From Dolomedes plantarius (Eukaryota; Arthropoda; Arachnida; Araneae; Dolomedidae), in NCBI GenBank assembly GCA_907164885.2, contig OU015496.1:169620242-169684241 (forward strand): 64,000 bases of DNA. The letters are read 5' to 3'. Under the pieces are notes generated by a model. It was not told the DNA's origin, ran no database searches, and saw only the letters and a program-made list of their open reading frames with translations. Positions 1 through 9,944 of the stretch are shown one piece after another. The first letter of the stretch is position 1. The number at the start of each line of letters is the position of its first letter. Position numbers and translations under genes: made by a program.

Positions 1-378
1 CATGCGCGGCTATCTCCCACCACCGCGATGGGGAACCGCGCTTGCGCGTCCCAGGTGTGATAGTGCGCTCTTTTCAAAGTCAATTATCTTTGTTCCTGTT
101 AGACATATAAAAAAATGTTATGAATGATTTTTGTTCATAATTTAATGCTCTTTAATTTTTGCATTTAATTATTTTTTATAAAATCAATATTTTTAAAGAT
201 ATTTCCAAAACACCAAAAAAGTGCACACATTTTCCAAGATGGCGGCGAAAGCTCAAATCTGATCGGTTGGGACTTTTAGTATGTTCATTAGCATGCCTAA
301 ACAAACATCTCCACCAAATTTCAAAACTTTCATATTTTTTTTAGCCATTCGTCAAAATCGGGTCTATTTTGACTGGGG
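1..378. other. Non-coding flank, nothing recognised
   Basis: The first 60 bases are GC-rich with several GCGC runs, the rest is AT-rich. No coding frame, terminal repeat or RNA gene could be supported. It leads directly into the 175-bp tandem array. Confidence 0.5.
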
Positions 379-1901
379 TATTTCTGTATGACAGAGATGT
401 CTGGAATCAAAGTTGAGACAAAGGAGACTGACTAGACAGTATCTCACTCATACAAGTTATAAGGTATGGATGGCATTAAAAAATGGGATCTTTTACATCG
501 ACATTTTCGGTACGAAAATGATTCTGTGAAAACTAAAATATCCCACAAAAGACTGTTATTTCTGTATAACAGAGATGTCTGGAATCAAAGTTGAGACAAA
601 GGAGACTAGACAGTATCTCACTCATTCAAGTTATAAGGTATGGATGGCATTAAAAAAATGGGATCTTTTACATCGACATTTTCGGTACCAAGATGATTCT
701 GTGAAAACTAAAATATCCCACAAAAGACTGTTATTTCTGTATGACAGAGATGTCTGGAATCAAAGTTGAGACAAAGAAGACTAGACAGTATCTCACTCAT
801 TCGAGTTATAAGGTATGGATGGCATTAAAAAATGGGATCTTTTACATCGACATTTTCGGTACCAAGATGATTCTGTGAAAACTAAAATATCCCACAAAAG
901 ACTGTTATTTCTGTATGACAGAGATGTCTGGAATCAAAGTTGATACAAAGGAGATTAGACAGTATCTCACTCATTCAAGTTATAAGGTATGGATGGCATT
1001 AAAAAAATGGGATCTTTTACATCGACATTTTCGGTACCAAGATGATTCTGTGAAAACTAAAATATCCCACAAAAGACTGTTATTTCTGTATGACAGAGAT
1101 GACTGGAATCAAAGTTGAGACAAAGGAGACTAGACAGTATCTCACTCATACGAGTTATAAGGTATGGATGGCATTAAAAAAATGGGATCTTTTACATCGA
1201 CATTTTCGGTACCAAGATGATTCTGTGAAAACTAAAATATCCCACAAAAGACTGTTATTTCTGTATGACAGAGATGACTGGAATCAAAGTTGAGACAAAG
1301 GAGACTAGACAGTATCTCACTCATACGAGTTATAAGGTATGGATGGCATTAAAAAAATGGGATCTTTTACATCGACATTTTCGGTACCAAGATGATTCTG
1401 TGAAAACTAAAATATCCCACAAAAGACTGTTATTTCTGTATGACAGAGATGACTGGAATCAAAGTTGAGACAAAGGAGACTAGACAGTATCTCACTCATA
1501 CGAGTTATAAGGTATGGATGGCATTAAAAAAATGGGATCTTTTACATCGACATTTTCGGTACCAAGATGATTCTGTGAAAACTAAAATATCCCACAAAAG
1601 ACTGTTATTTCTGTATGACAGAGATGACTGGAATCAAAGTTGAGACAAAGGAGACTAGACAGTATCTCACTCATACGAGTTATAAGGTATGGATGGCATT
1701 AAAAAAATGGGATCTTTTACATCGACATTTTCGGTACCAAGATGATTCTGTGAAAACTAAAATATCCCACAAAAGACTGTTATTTCTGTATGACAGAGAT
1801 GTCTGGAATCAAAATTGAGACAAAGGAGACTAGACAGTATCTCACTCATTCAAGTTATAAGGTATGGATGGCATTAAAAAAATGGGATCTTTTTACATCG
1901 A
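379..1901. repeat. 175-bp tandem repeat array, about 8.7 copies
   Basis: Near-identical units repeat every 175 bp from 379, each beginning near TATTTCTGTATGACAGAG and containing ATGGATGGCATTAAAAAA. The first unit carries a 4-bp insertion and an A deletion; copies from about 1090 to 1740 are almost identical, so the array has been homogenised or expanded recently. Each unit can be read as a 67-codon open frame overlapping the next. Because 175 is not a multiple of three the frame shifts with each unit, so the reading frames are by-products and not genes. The last copy breaks off at about 1901 against a tRNA-like sequence. Confidence 0.93.
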
Positions 1902-1961
1902 GCGGGATGGTCTAATGGTTAGGACGCTGGGTTCGAAGTCCAGACGTCGTGGGTTCGTAAC
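1902..1961 (+). repeat. tRNA-like sequence, probable SINE head
   Basis: The stretch reads like the front of a tRNA gene: a box-A-like GGTCTAATGGTTAGGA, an anticodon-arm-like CTGGG/TCCAG stem with a 7-base loop, and a box-B-like GTGGGTTCG. The acceptor and T stems do not close well, so a functional tRNA is unlikely. A Pol III SINE head or dead tRNA is more likely. It begins exactly where the 175-bp array stops. Confidence 0.5.
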
Positions 1962-3460
1962 AGGCTGTCGTTACTGCGACGATCGACAGAAGGAAGAACG
2001 ATGGGACAACGTTAGGAGTAAACAGCAAATACACAAATCATAGAAAAAAAAATCATTGAAGAAAAAGTTAAAATTACGAAATAAATGCAATGAACTGTGT
2101 CGTTTGAGCAGGGAAAAAACAGTATCTTGTACGTTGGATGCAAAAAGTGAGTAAGGAAGAATGTAAAGTATAGTATTCACAAGATAAAATTCCTTACACT
2201 GTATGTATAGAGGAGAAGTGTATTCAGCTTATCTAGTAATAATAAATTCGTATGCCTACACACGTCAGGCGGATGAATTATCGAAAGCTTGTTCAGTGGC
2301 AATACATATTGTACTTTTTGAAATAGAAAAAATACAGTAACACTATACAACTATATTAGAAGAAAAATAATTGTCAATGTGGTGCTCACACTGGGACGCG
2401 TGTCACTGCAGTCTTAAAGAAAAACTTGACTTTCTTCTTATTTGACGAAAGCTCCCTCAATAGGCGTAATCCGCGATTCTCAAAGTGTCCTCAGAATAAT
2501 TTTTTTCAGACATTTTTATTTTTTTCTTCATAAAAACACTATATATTTAGTATCATTTTTCGTATAAGATTTCTCTGACACCCGCATCATATGGTGGTTA
2601 ACATCGTGAGTTTCTATACACAGTGGGGTCGGGTTCAAATCTTGACAATGTTCCCGTGCTGTCCCTTCGTAGGGAGTAGTGCTGATTTGCCTACTAGGTA
2701 CTCCGATGGCAAAGAAGCCACCAAATTCGCTGCGTGGATAGACGAAAACACTCTACACAAAGTGCCTGCCATGTGAGAAAAAAATTGTGATGTCTTCTAA
2801 CCATTATCGATACCAAAAATGAGAACTAACAACCATGACGATAATCAATTGCTATTACACTTAGTAATGGAGAGACACATTGTATTTTGTCTTATTACCG
2901 GGAGGTGTATCAAAACTTTGGAGTAATACACTACGGATCTAAAGTGATGGATAAGAATAGTCCCAGAGGTTGCGAGTTCGATTGTCACTTCTTAAAGGTG
3001 GTCTTTACTGGCAACATAATATGCATGTCATCATCCAGAATTGTATTTTCCACTTTTCTTGAGCTATAGATTGGGTGAAGAATATGTTGACTTGGGACGG
3101 TAAGTTATGAAATTTTACAGAGCAATATAGCTGTAGAAATATTCACAAACGTTCTTGGAAGCTTGAAAATCATAGCTTAGCACCTTGGACATCAATTTGA
3201 ATTCATAACATACTGTTTAGTTCTTTAGTGAATGAGATATTACGAGACACAAAACAAAATCTAAACTAATGGGTTTAAATGTGAATTGTAACTTCAATCA
3301 GGAAACTGAAACTTCTGAGCCAATAATCATTCCGGTGAAGTTACCAAAACCGTTTGAAATGGTGAAAGGGTGAAAGGATTGAAATGGTGCAGGCTTTCTT
3401 TCCCTGAAGGTGCAGGCTTCTTTTCCACAAAATAAGTAGAGACCAAAATAAGGCAGGTAT
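1962..3460. other. Intergenic, with possible tRNA-derived repeat fragments
   Basis: No credible gene. Two places have a box-B-like motif followed by repeat-like sequence: GGGTTCAAATC near 2628, and GCGAGTTCGATT near 2969. Both could be old SINE fragments, but no target duplications were found. Confidence 0.3.
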
Positions 3461-3734
3461 TACAGTCGATTCCGGTTAATCGGACCACATCGGGACGCTA
3501 TCATTTAGGTCCTAATAACCGGCTGGTCCGATTACACGAACATGCCCTATTAGGCTTATGTAATAGGATTTGTTTCGGTTCTTTAGGATTTGGTCCGAAT
3601 AAGCGGCTGGTCCGATTACACGAACATGCCCTATTAGGCTTATGTAATAGGATATGTTTCGGTTCTTTAGGATTCGGTCCGAATAAGCGGCTGGTCCGAT
3701 TAACCGGTGGTCCAATTAACCGGATTCGACTGTA
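3461..3734. mobile_element. Short TIR element (pogo/Tc1-type MITE) with internal 84-bp duplication
   Basis: The left end TACAGTCGATTCCGGTTAAT and the inverted right end match at about 25 of 27 positions, with TA at both borders, as for TA-inserting Tc1/pogo-group elements. Inside, a block beginning GGCTGGTCCGATTA occurs at 3521 and 3605 and starts again at 3689, an 84-bp tandem duplication. It contains no transposase, so it is non-autonomous. Confidence 0.75.
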
Positions 3735-4059
3735 TTGGTACTTGATAAGTAAGAGAATTAATGCGTGATGTTGAATACGACGGCAGTTTGAATAAGGCTT
3801 AAAAGAATTTTTTTATTTTTATTTTTTATTTTGACTAACTTACTGGTTTACGGTATAAATTTATGGACAATTTTCTTATTTGTAATCCTTAACGCCTATG
3901 GAGGAAATGTATAAAAATATGAGTTTTTACTTAGTTTAGCGAATTTATTAGACTTTCCCAATTTTCTTTTCTCTGATTTACTTCTATAATTTCAGAGAAT
4001 TCTACTTTTATTTTCATGTATATATTTTTTACGATCCATAGCAATTTTCATTTCGTTTA
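3735..4059. other. AT-rich spacer, nothing recognised
   Basis: Simple AT-rich sequence between two transposons, with no supported feature. Confidence 0.5.
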
Positions 4060-4061
4060 TA

Positions 4062-4891
4062 CGAGGGTCATTCTAAAAGTAAAGAACGTTTGTTTCTCTA
4101 TTCATTTTTATTCAAGATAATGAAAGAAAAATTATTGTACAACACATTTTGATATCTTACCTATTTTTCTACGTAGTTGCCGTTCAAGTTGAACCATTTG
4201 TCAAAGCGCTGTACCAGCTTTCCTATGCCTTCTGCATACTCACTTGCCGCCAAGTTTTTGAACCAGTCACTAACTTCCTCTTTCAGTTCATCATCATTTC
4301 CATAGTGGTTTCCGCCCAAAAAATCCTTCAATTTGGTAAAAAAGAAAGTAATCACTGGGGGCCAAGTTCGGGCTATAAGGTGGGATGTTCAAAAACTTCC
4401 CAATTAAATTGGTGAAGCAAATTCCTTCGTCAACGGAGCAGCATGCGGACGAGCGAAGAAGCACAATGCCGCTGGACAACAATCCACGCCGTTTGTTTTG
4501 AATGGCACGGCGTAGTCGGTGAAGGTCTGGCAGTAGGCTGCGGCATTTAAAAATAATGCAGCATTTTCGAACTGAAGCTTCATTCATAACATTTTTCATA
4601 TACTTCAGTTTATCTGTCTTCAGTTATCAGTTAACGTAAATTTCAATAGGGCGAACGTGTTTTTGCACTCAGGAAGCGTATTACCCTACGAACCTCACAC
4701 TTGGCGGGATCCTTAATTTTGTCACACATTTTAAAATCGCAAAAATAAACAGTAAATGACCGCAGCTGCTCGCTGTTAGCGTCAAACTGGCAGGAAGGAT
4801 TTGGTAAGTAAATTTTATGGCAGCGGGGGTGGTGGGAGAATTACGCGGCTCGTCAGATCAAAACGTTCTTTACTTTTAGAATGACCCTCGT
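4062..4891 (-). mobile_element. Internally deleted mariner element
   Basis: Perfect or near-perfect inverted ends of about 28 bp (CGAGGGTCATTCTAAAAGTA and its complement) lie inside TA duplications at 4060-4061 and 4892-4893. The 830-bp length is well short of the roughly 1.3 kb of a complete mariner. The transposase on the minus strand has both ends but lacks much of the middle, so this is a non-autonomous deletion derivative. Confidence 0.88.
4161..4729 (-). pseudogene. Mariner transposase, deleted and frameshifted
   Basis: On the minus strand the start at 4729 gives MCDKIKDPAKCEVRRVIRF, an N-terminal helix-turn-helix start. The C-terminal part shows YSPNLAPSDYFLF, the family signature around the third catalytic Asp of DD34D transposases, then the tail ending at 4161. 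The stretch around the second Asp has drifted out of frame, and the central region with the first Asp is missing. The enzyme would cut and paste DNA at TA sites; this copy cannot. Confidence 0.85.
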
Positions 4892-4893
4892 AT

Positions 4894-5301
4894 GTTTAAC
4901 AGAACAGGAGTTATACCCAGTTTTGTGTACTCTCACAAAGTGAGCATTGAAGTGAATTGTTTAAAGTAATTTGATTACTTGCAAACATCATTTTTCTTCG
5001 TTAAGTAATACTTTATACTAATTTCTGATTTTTTAAAAAAATAATCTAAAAGTTTAGCAATGGATTTTCATTTACATATTTCTTGTAACATGGTAACTAG
5101 TAATTATCTCCTGCGTTCTCATGATGAAACTTTAAATTCCTTTTCCGAAAATTTAAGTGTTACACAATAGTGACCTATCGCAGACTTAATATCTGAACTA
5201 TTTAAGCATTGAATTTCACAATTTTTTGAAGACTTCTCGTGTCTTCTATACAGTGTAATATATACGATTAACTAGAAATTTTCAGTTATATCACTCAGAA
5301 G
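4894..5301. other. AT-rich spacer, nothing recognised
   Basis: No gene, terminal repeat or RNA gene was found. Confidence 0.5.
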
Positions 5302-5640
5302 TTGGGTTTCAAATATTTTTTCTGGAAAGCACATTTTTTTTTCTATCTCACTTTGCTCGCGTCATTTTATGACATATTCTCCTATTCTTCTCCTGACGTA
5401 TTTCATTCCTTTACTACTAAATATGGATATTTTGGTTTCGTCACTCCAGATGACACTGTGTCCCATTGTTATTCTGATCAATTAATATGCATTTTAGCCC
5501 ATTTTAATCTTCTCTGTCTGAAAAATAAAAGCGCCTTGCAATTCAGGTGTTTAACCCTAAATTTTGAAGTCTGCGTCGAACAGTCCTGGTACCCATATTT
5601 ACGTGGTGTAAATATGGGTGTAAAAAACTGTATTTAAGTG
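5302..5640 (-). pseudogene. Tc1-like transposase fragment
   Basis: The minus strand decodes, with frameshifts, to WSEQQWDTV followed by VIWSDETKISIFSSKG and KYVRRRIGEYV. This is the region around the first catalytic Asp of a DD34E Tc1 transposase. Only about 110 codons remain, and neither TIR nor the second and third catalytic residues are present. The open frame on the plus strand here is a shadow of this fragment. Confidence 0.75.
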
Positions 5641-5753
5641 ACAGAGGAAAATCTTCGAGGCGGTTAAAAATGATTTACGTGAATGTGGTATTCACGTAAA
5701 TCATTTTTCACCGCCTCAGGCGATTTTCTTCTGTCACTTAAACACAGTTTTTT
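5622..5753. repeat. Fold-back inverted repeat, about 63-bp arms
   Basis: Arms 5622-5684 and 5690-5753 are inverted copies with a few mismatches and a 5-base spacer (GTGGT). A transcript would form one long hairpin. A smaller inverted repeat, CCCATATTTA/TAAATATGGG, sits just before it at 5592-5618. It could be a fold-back MITE, the ends of a collapsed Tc1 next to the adjacent fragment, or a hairpin RNA source. Confidence 0.85.
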
Positions 5754-6676
5754 ATTCATTCTTCTATCACAGTAAGGTGTTGTGAATCATTTCCTACATT
5801 TACTAGTTTGTTTTTCAATCGACTGAGTCTGTTGACACTTATTCCATGGTTTAGAAATTCCTGCTTTGGTCATGTTTCCACTTACGTTTCTTATAATTTC
5901 GTTGTAAGTGTTACCTTCATCACGTCAAGTCCTTATTTTTGAATCTCTTTCAAGGGGGCCAGTCAACTCTTTTTACTTTGCTTGTCATCCTAAAACTGTT
6001 ACACAGCTTACTTACAGAAATTGCTATTAACAAAAAAACAGCATAAAAAAGCGACCAACTTAGTGATAATCAAACAAATAAATAAGATTTTTACTATCAA
6101 TTCTGTTAGCAAAAGATGCTAGTTTACTCATACTAACACCTTTCTGGATCCATTTCGTGGCATAGCAACGCTTGATTGGGTCTCAAAACAATCACTCCTG
6201 TTCCTCAGTTTTGAGTTTAAGAAATCCCCTCTTTGCATCTGACAATTTTGTTTTCTTCCTGTATATATTCAGCTACAACTGTTTATGTAATAACAATAAC
6301 ACATCGAGATAAACTGCATTAGATTTTGTATAAAATTATCTTTCCAGTGAAGTACAACTCCATGGGATTTCTTTAAAAATAATGAATTTATACGCAAAAA
6401 TCCCGCAATTAAACTCAAAAATAGACATTCTCCATAAGGTTAAACACACCTTTGGCTACTAATGTATTTAGCAAGCTTACCTCCAACAATATCAGAAAAT
6501 CCTTCCTCGAAAAACAAAGCGCAATCCTTTAACTTTGAAAACAAGAGAAAAGAGCTTCAAGCAAAACCTTTGTAGACCATCGCACAGGCGCAAGAGGCGC
6601 GCGCTTGGGTCCCTTGAAAGTTAACAGCTTCAAAACGTGACATATTATGCAAACCTCAGGCACAGATACCATCTTC
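5754..6676. other. Intergenic, nothing recognised
   Basis: AT-rich sequence with one GC-richer patch near 6570-6620. No coding frame or repeat terminus was found. Confidence 0.45.
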
Positions 6677-6966
6677 ATCTAGACCAGTGGTGAGCAAACT
6701 GTGGGTCACTTAAAAAAAATGGAAGGGGTCGAGGACATTCTGAAGAAAATTTATAACATATCGAATTATTTAATCAAAAAATATGCTTTAAATTTTCTAT
6801 AATCACATATTTTCAATATTTTAAATATTTTTTATATGTTAAAAAAAATAATATTTTTTATATGTTATGACTAGCTGAAAACCCGCACTTCGCTACGGAG
6901 TACATTCAAATTAAATAAAACGGTCAATATATACAATTAATGCCAAAAAATAAATAAACATATATA

Positions 6967-8406
6967 CACTCTGTCCCCAAAAAATATATGTACCCAGGAG
7001 GGAACGAGCTACTATCACGAAACTTAACACATATGTTGTGCATGAGGAGATAAATAAATGCTTACAAATTCAGAAGAACAGACCGTTTTATTATGAAGAT
7101 ATGGCATGAAAAAGGTTACAAATCAGTAAGTAGTAAATCCACCTCTGGCAGCTATACAAGCCGTAACACGGCGTGGCATCAAATTCATGAGGTCACCTAT
7201 GACCTCCTGAGGAAGATCATCCCATAATCTTTGCAACTGGGCAGTTAATTCCCCAGTATTCTGGGACGGCTGCAGTTGCCATCCAAGCACGTCCCAGACG
7301 TTCTCTATTGGTGAGAGGTCTGGTGACCTGGCAGGCCATGGGAGTACGTCATATCCTTGAAGACATTGTTGGGAGAGTCGCGCAGTATGTGGACGAGCGT
7401 TGTCTTGCTGATAAAGGCACCTGGGCGGCTTGATAACATAGGCAGTACAACTGGCGTTAAAATTTCGTCCACGTAACTGCGTGCCGTCAAAGTGTGTTGA
7501 AGGGCGACTAGAGGTGATCGTGTGTCCCAAAAAATCGCTCCCCACACAGCCACACCTTGTGTAATCGCCGTATGCCTCAAGACAACAAATGCCTCAAGAT
7601 AACAAATGACAGGATCGCACCGGTTGCCTATCCGCCTCCACACGCGTATGTGCTGGTCATCAGCATTGAGACTGAATCGGGATTCATCGCTGAAGATCAC
7701 ACGCGTCCAGTCGGTTACACTCCAGCTTGCCCGAGGTCGGCAAAAATCCAATCGACACTGCCTATGATGTGGGGTCAGTAGTAGACGTCTTAATGGACGT
7801 CGGCTCCTTATACCTGCGTCGGACAGTCGTCTCCGAATGGTTTCCCTTGATACCACCGGATGTCTGAAAGGTGTTAAATGGCGTCGAACCGATTCTAGCG
7901 ACGTTGTTGGTGCGGACGTGGCCGCTCTTATGATTGCGCGATCCTCGCACGCACTTGTGTTCCTGGGACGCCCTGACCCTCCGCGTCGGTAGACTATCCC
8001 TTCCGTGATCCATTGTTGCCAACACCGAGCAACTACCATATCGTTCCGACCGAGGTGGTGGCCGAGACGCCTGTTGACCAACCTGCTTCCCTGATGCCTA
8101 CTATACGCCCCCTTACAAAGTCCGACAATTGTTCGTACTGTCGCCGGTTACGTCTCAGAGGCATCTCTAGTCACAATACCGTCCATTCAAGTCGACAGAT
8201 TTGTTTGAATAACCATATGTTACGAGCAATCATGATTTTAAACTCTCCCAGCTGCGCATCTCATATGTGCATAGCGCGCTTACCCTTGTCTCATTGGTGT
8301 CGAAATTTTAATCATTTGCATATCTCTTACCAGACTACATTCCTGCCAAGTTTCGTGATAGTAGCTCGATTTCTTCTGGGTGCATATATTTTTTTGTGAC
8401 AGAGTG
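6967..8406 (-). mobile_element. Tc1-like element, full length but inactive
   Basis: Inverted ends of about 55 bp start CACTCTGTC and include GAGCTACTATCACGAAAC. TA duplications lie at 6965-6966 and 8407-8408. The 1440-bp body carries one minus-strand transposase interrupted by frameshifts. It is the innermost and so youngest insertion of the hAT/Helitron/Tc1 nest. Confidence 0.93.
7123..8164 (-). pseudogene. Tc1-like transposase (DD34E), two frameshifts
   Basis: From the start at 8164 (MPLRRNRRQYEQLSDF) the protein runs through a paired-like helix-turn-helix DNA-binding region with GRPR-like linker (RGGSGRPRN), then the catalytic core: VIFSDESRF (first Asp), YQQDNARPHTAR (second Asp) and SPDLSPIENVWD (Glu), ending MPRRVTACIAARGG near 7125. 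One frameshift falls near residue 30 (about 8080) and another just before the second Asp (about 7430). All three catalytic residues survive. It would bind the TIRs and catalyse cut-and-paste at TA, but this copy cannot make a continuous protein. Confidence 0.92.
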
Positions 8407-9194
8407 TATAGATATATTTATAATAAATACAACGATCAATGTATGCAATTGATGTAAAAAAACAAAAAATGTATTTATAAAAAAATCGTAAGGGATATTT
8501 TTATAGACAAAATAATGTAGAAGAAAATATTCAAATTAAATCTAGTAATAGAACATACTAAAGAATATAGTACAGTTAATATAGTACAGTTTGAGGAACA
8601 TATCTTTTACTGTATTTTAATATTTTTTTGGATAATGTCCAATCGTCTGCCGCATTAGCAAGAAAATTTTTTTTTGTCTATTTCGATGTTATGCAAATGA
8701 CGATAAATTAATTTAGTACCAGAAAAAGAAATCACGTGATCATCATTTAATAAATTAAATTCTAAAAATTAATCTTTAAAAACACTCCAAAAATCAGAAA
8801 ATGTAGGTAAAGATTCGAAAAAGATTTCATTTTAAAGGAATTTTTATAATCTTTCTCGTGATATAAACTTTATAACCCTCAAATTATTATTTTAAATGCA
8901 AACTTAAAAAAAGTTACTGAAACAGCTTAAAAATTTAATTCTAAAAAAATCGAAGAATAATTTTTCAGAAATGTTTCTTAGTGCACCCCTACACTATAAG
9001 AAGAATCGCCATGCAAAATTTCAGCCCTTTAGGTCCAACGGTTTGGTCTAGGCGTTATATGTCAGTCAGTCAGTCAGTTACGGAACTGTTTTATATACAG
9101 TGTTTTATATATGTTTTGTATATAGATATTATTAAATAAGGCGTTAAACAGCCTTACAATAAAAATCCCTTCAACAAAAGACTATACTTACATT

Positions 9195-9385
9195 GATTCC
9201 ATTTGCTTCTCCCTATCTGTGTGAGACTGGGTTTTCGGATTTTTAAAACAGTTTGTCGGAATTTGCTTAAATATTTTTCTCATTTTAACGTAGGATTACG
9301 TTCCTCAATAACGGTCCTAAGGGAAGAAAAAAATGTCTGTCCGGCGTCGCGAGTTATAATTTTGGCAGCACGCCAAACTCAGTAG
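9195..9385 (+). pseudogene. hAT transposase C-terminal remnant
   Basis: In one frame the sequence reads PFASPYLCETGFS, matching the C-terminal dimerisation motif of hAT transposases, and after a frameshift it ends LAARQTQ. This is the only coding trace of the outer hAT element, beside its right end. Confidence 0.65.
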
Positions 9386-9944
9386 CACTAAACAGTTAAA
9401 CAGAAAAGTACCAAATTGCGGGGGAAAAAGATGTAAGCAACGATAAGTAATCAACCCTACGTTAATAACCCGCGCTGTTTCGTTAGAAGAGACTACCTGA
9501 AATATTTTTGTTAACCTGAAATATTTTTGTTTTGTTTCTATTTTTTTTTAATTTTACCTCTACTAAAAAATTTTTGTCAAAGGTCAAGTAATTTTTTATT
9601 TAAACAAAGTGGATCGCTGTCGAAAAAAGTTTCCGGACCACTGATCTAGACAACTTGCTGTTCGAACGACAAACGACGTAGTAAAAATTTTTTCTATTTA
9701 ATAACTGGCCAGCAAAATTTTCTTTTCAACCATAAGAAAATATCTTAAGTAATAAATAATATTTGCAATTCTGTGTGCGTTTACGTACTTACTCTTCAGT
9801 CAAATAAGTGCAGTTGATCTTCTCTTGCAAACTGCAAAGTATGTGTACGAATAAAAAAGTTCTCAACTGCTTACGTTTGGTATGGTTGGTGTTTTTAGTG
9901 CCGTCTTTTTGCAAAGGAAGCATTATCTAGTAAGTATTGATGTA

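Larger units (their letters stand above)
6871..9126 (-). mobile_element. Non-autonomous Helitron, interrupted by Tc1
   Basis: Read on the minus strand it starts TC at 9126 (TCTATATACAAAACATATAT), runs through four CTGA/TGAC repeats, and ends with a hairpin CCGTAGCGAAGTGCGG followed by a short spacer and CTAG at 6874-6871. The flanks are A before TC and T after CTAG, as expected for Helitron insertion between A and T without target duplication. No Rep/helicase is present. Minus the Tc1 it is about 0.8 kb, like the two other Helitrons in this window. Confidence 0.75.
6685..9643 (+). mobile_element. hAT element, old, carrying nested Helitron and Tc1
   Basis: Left end CAGTGGTGAGCAAACTGTGG and right end TTTCCGGACCACTG are inverted, and both are bordered by the same 8-bp duplication ATCTAGAC (6677-6684 and 9644-9651), the hallmark of hAT insertion. 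Only a piece of the transposase C terminus survives. A minus-strand Helitron (6871-9126) landed inside it, and a Tc1 (6967-8406) landed in the Helitron. Without these insertions the remnant is about 700 bp. Confidence 0.9.

Noticed and set aside
575..1818. Series of 64-67 codon open frames, one per 175-bp unit
   Set aside because: Unit length is not divisible by three, frames overlap neighbouring units, and there is no family resemblance; they arise from the tandem repeat.
379..1901. CRISPR array
   Set aside because: Units are contiguous 175-bp repeats with no unique spacers, in a eukaryotic context.
1902..1961. Functional tRNA gene
   Set aside because: The anticodon arm is plausible, but acceptor and T stems do not pair properly; kept only as tRNA-like.
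5302..5637. Plus-strand 111-codon open frame
   Set aside because: The opposite strand carries recognisable Tc1 transposase text, so this is a shadow.
7557..8399. Plus-strand open frames across the Tc1 (74 and 128 codons)
   Set aside because: Shadows of the minus-strand transposase.
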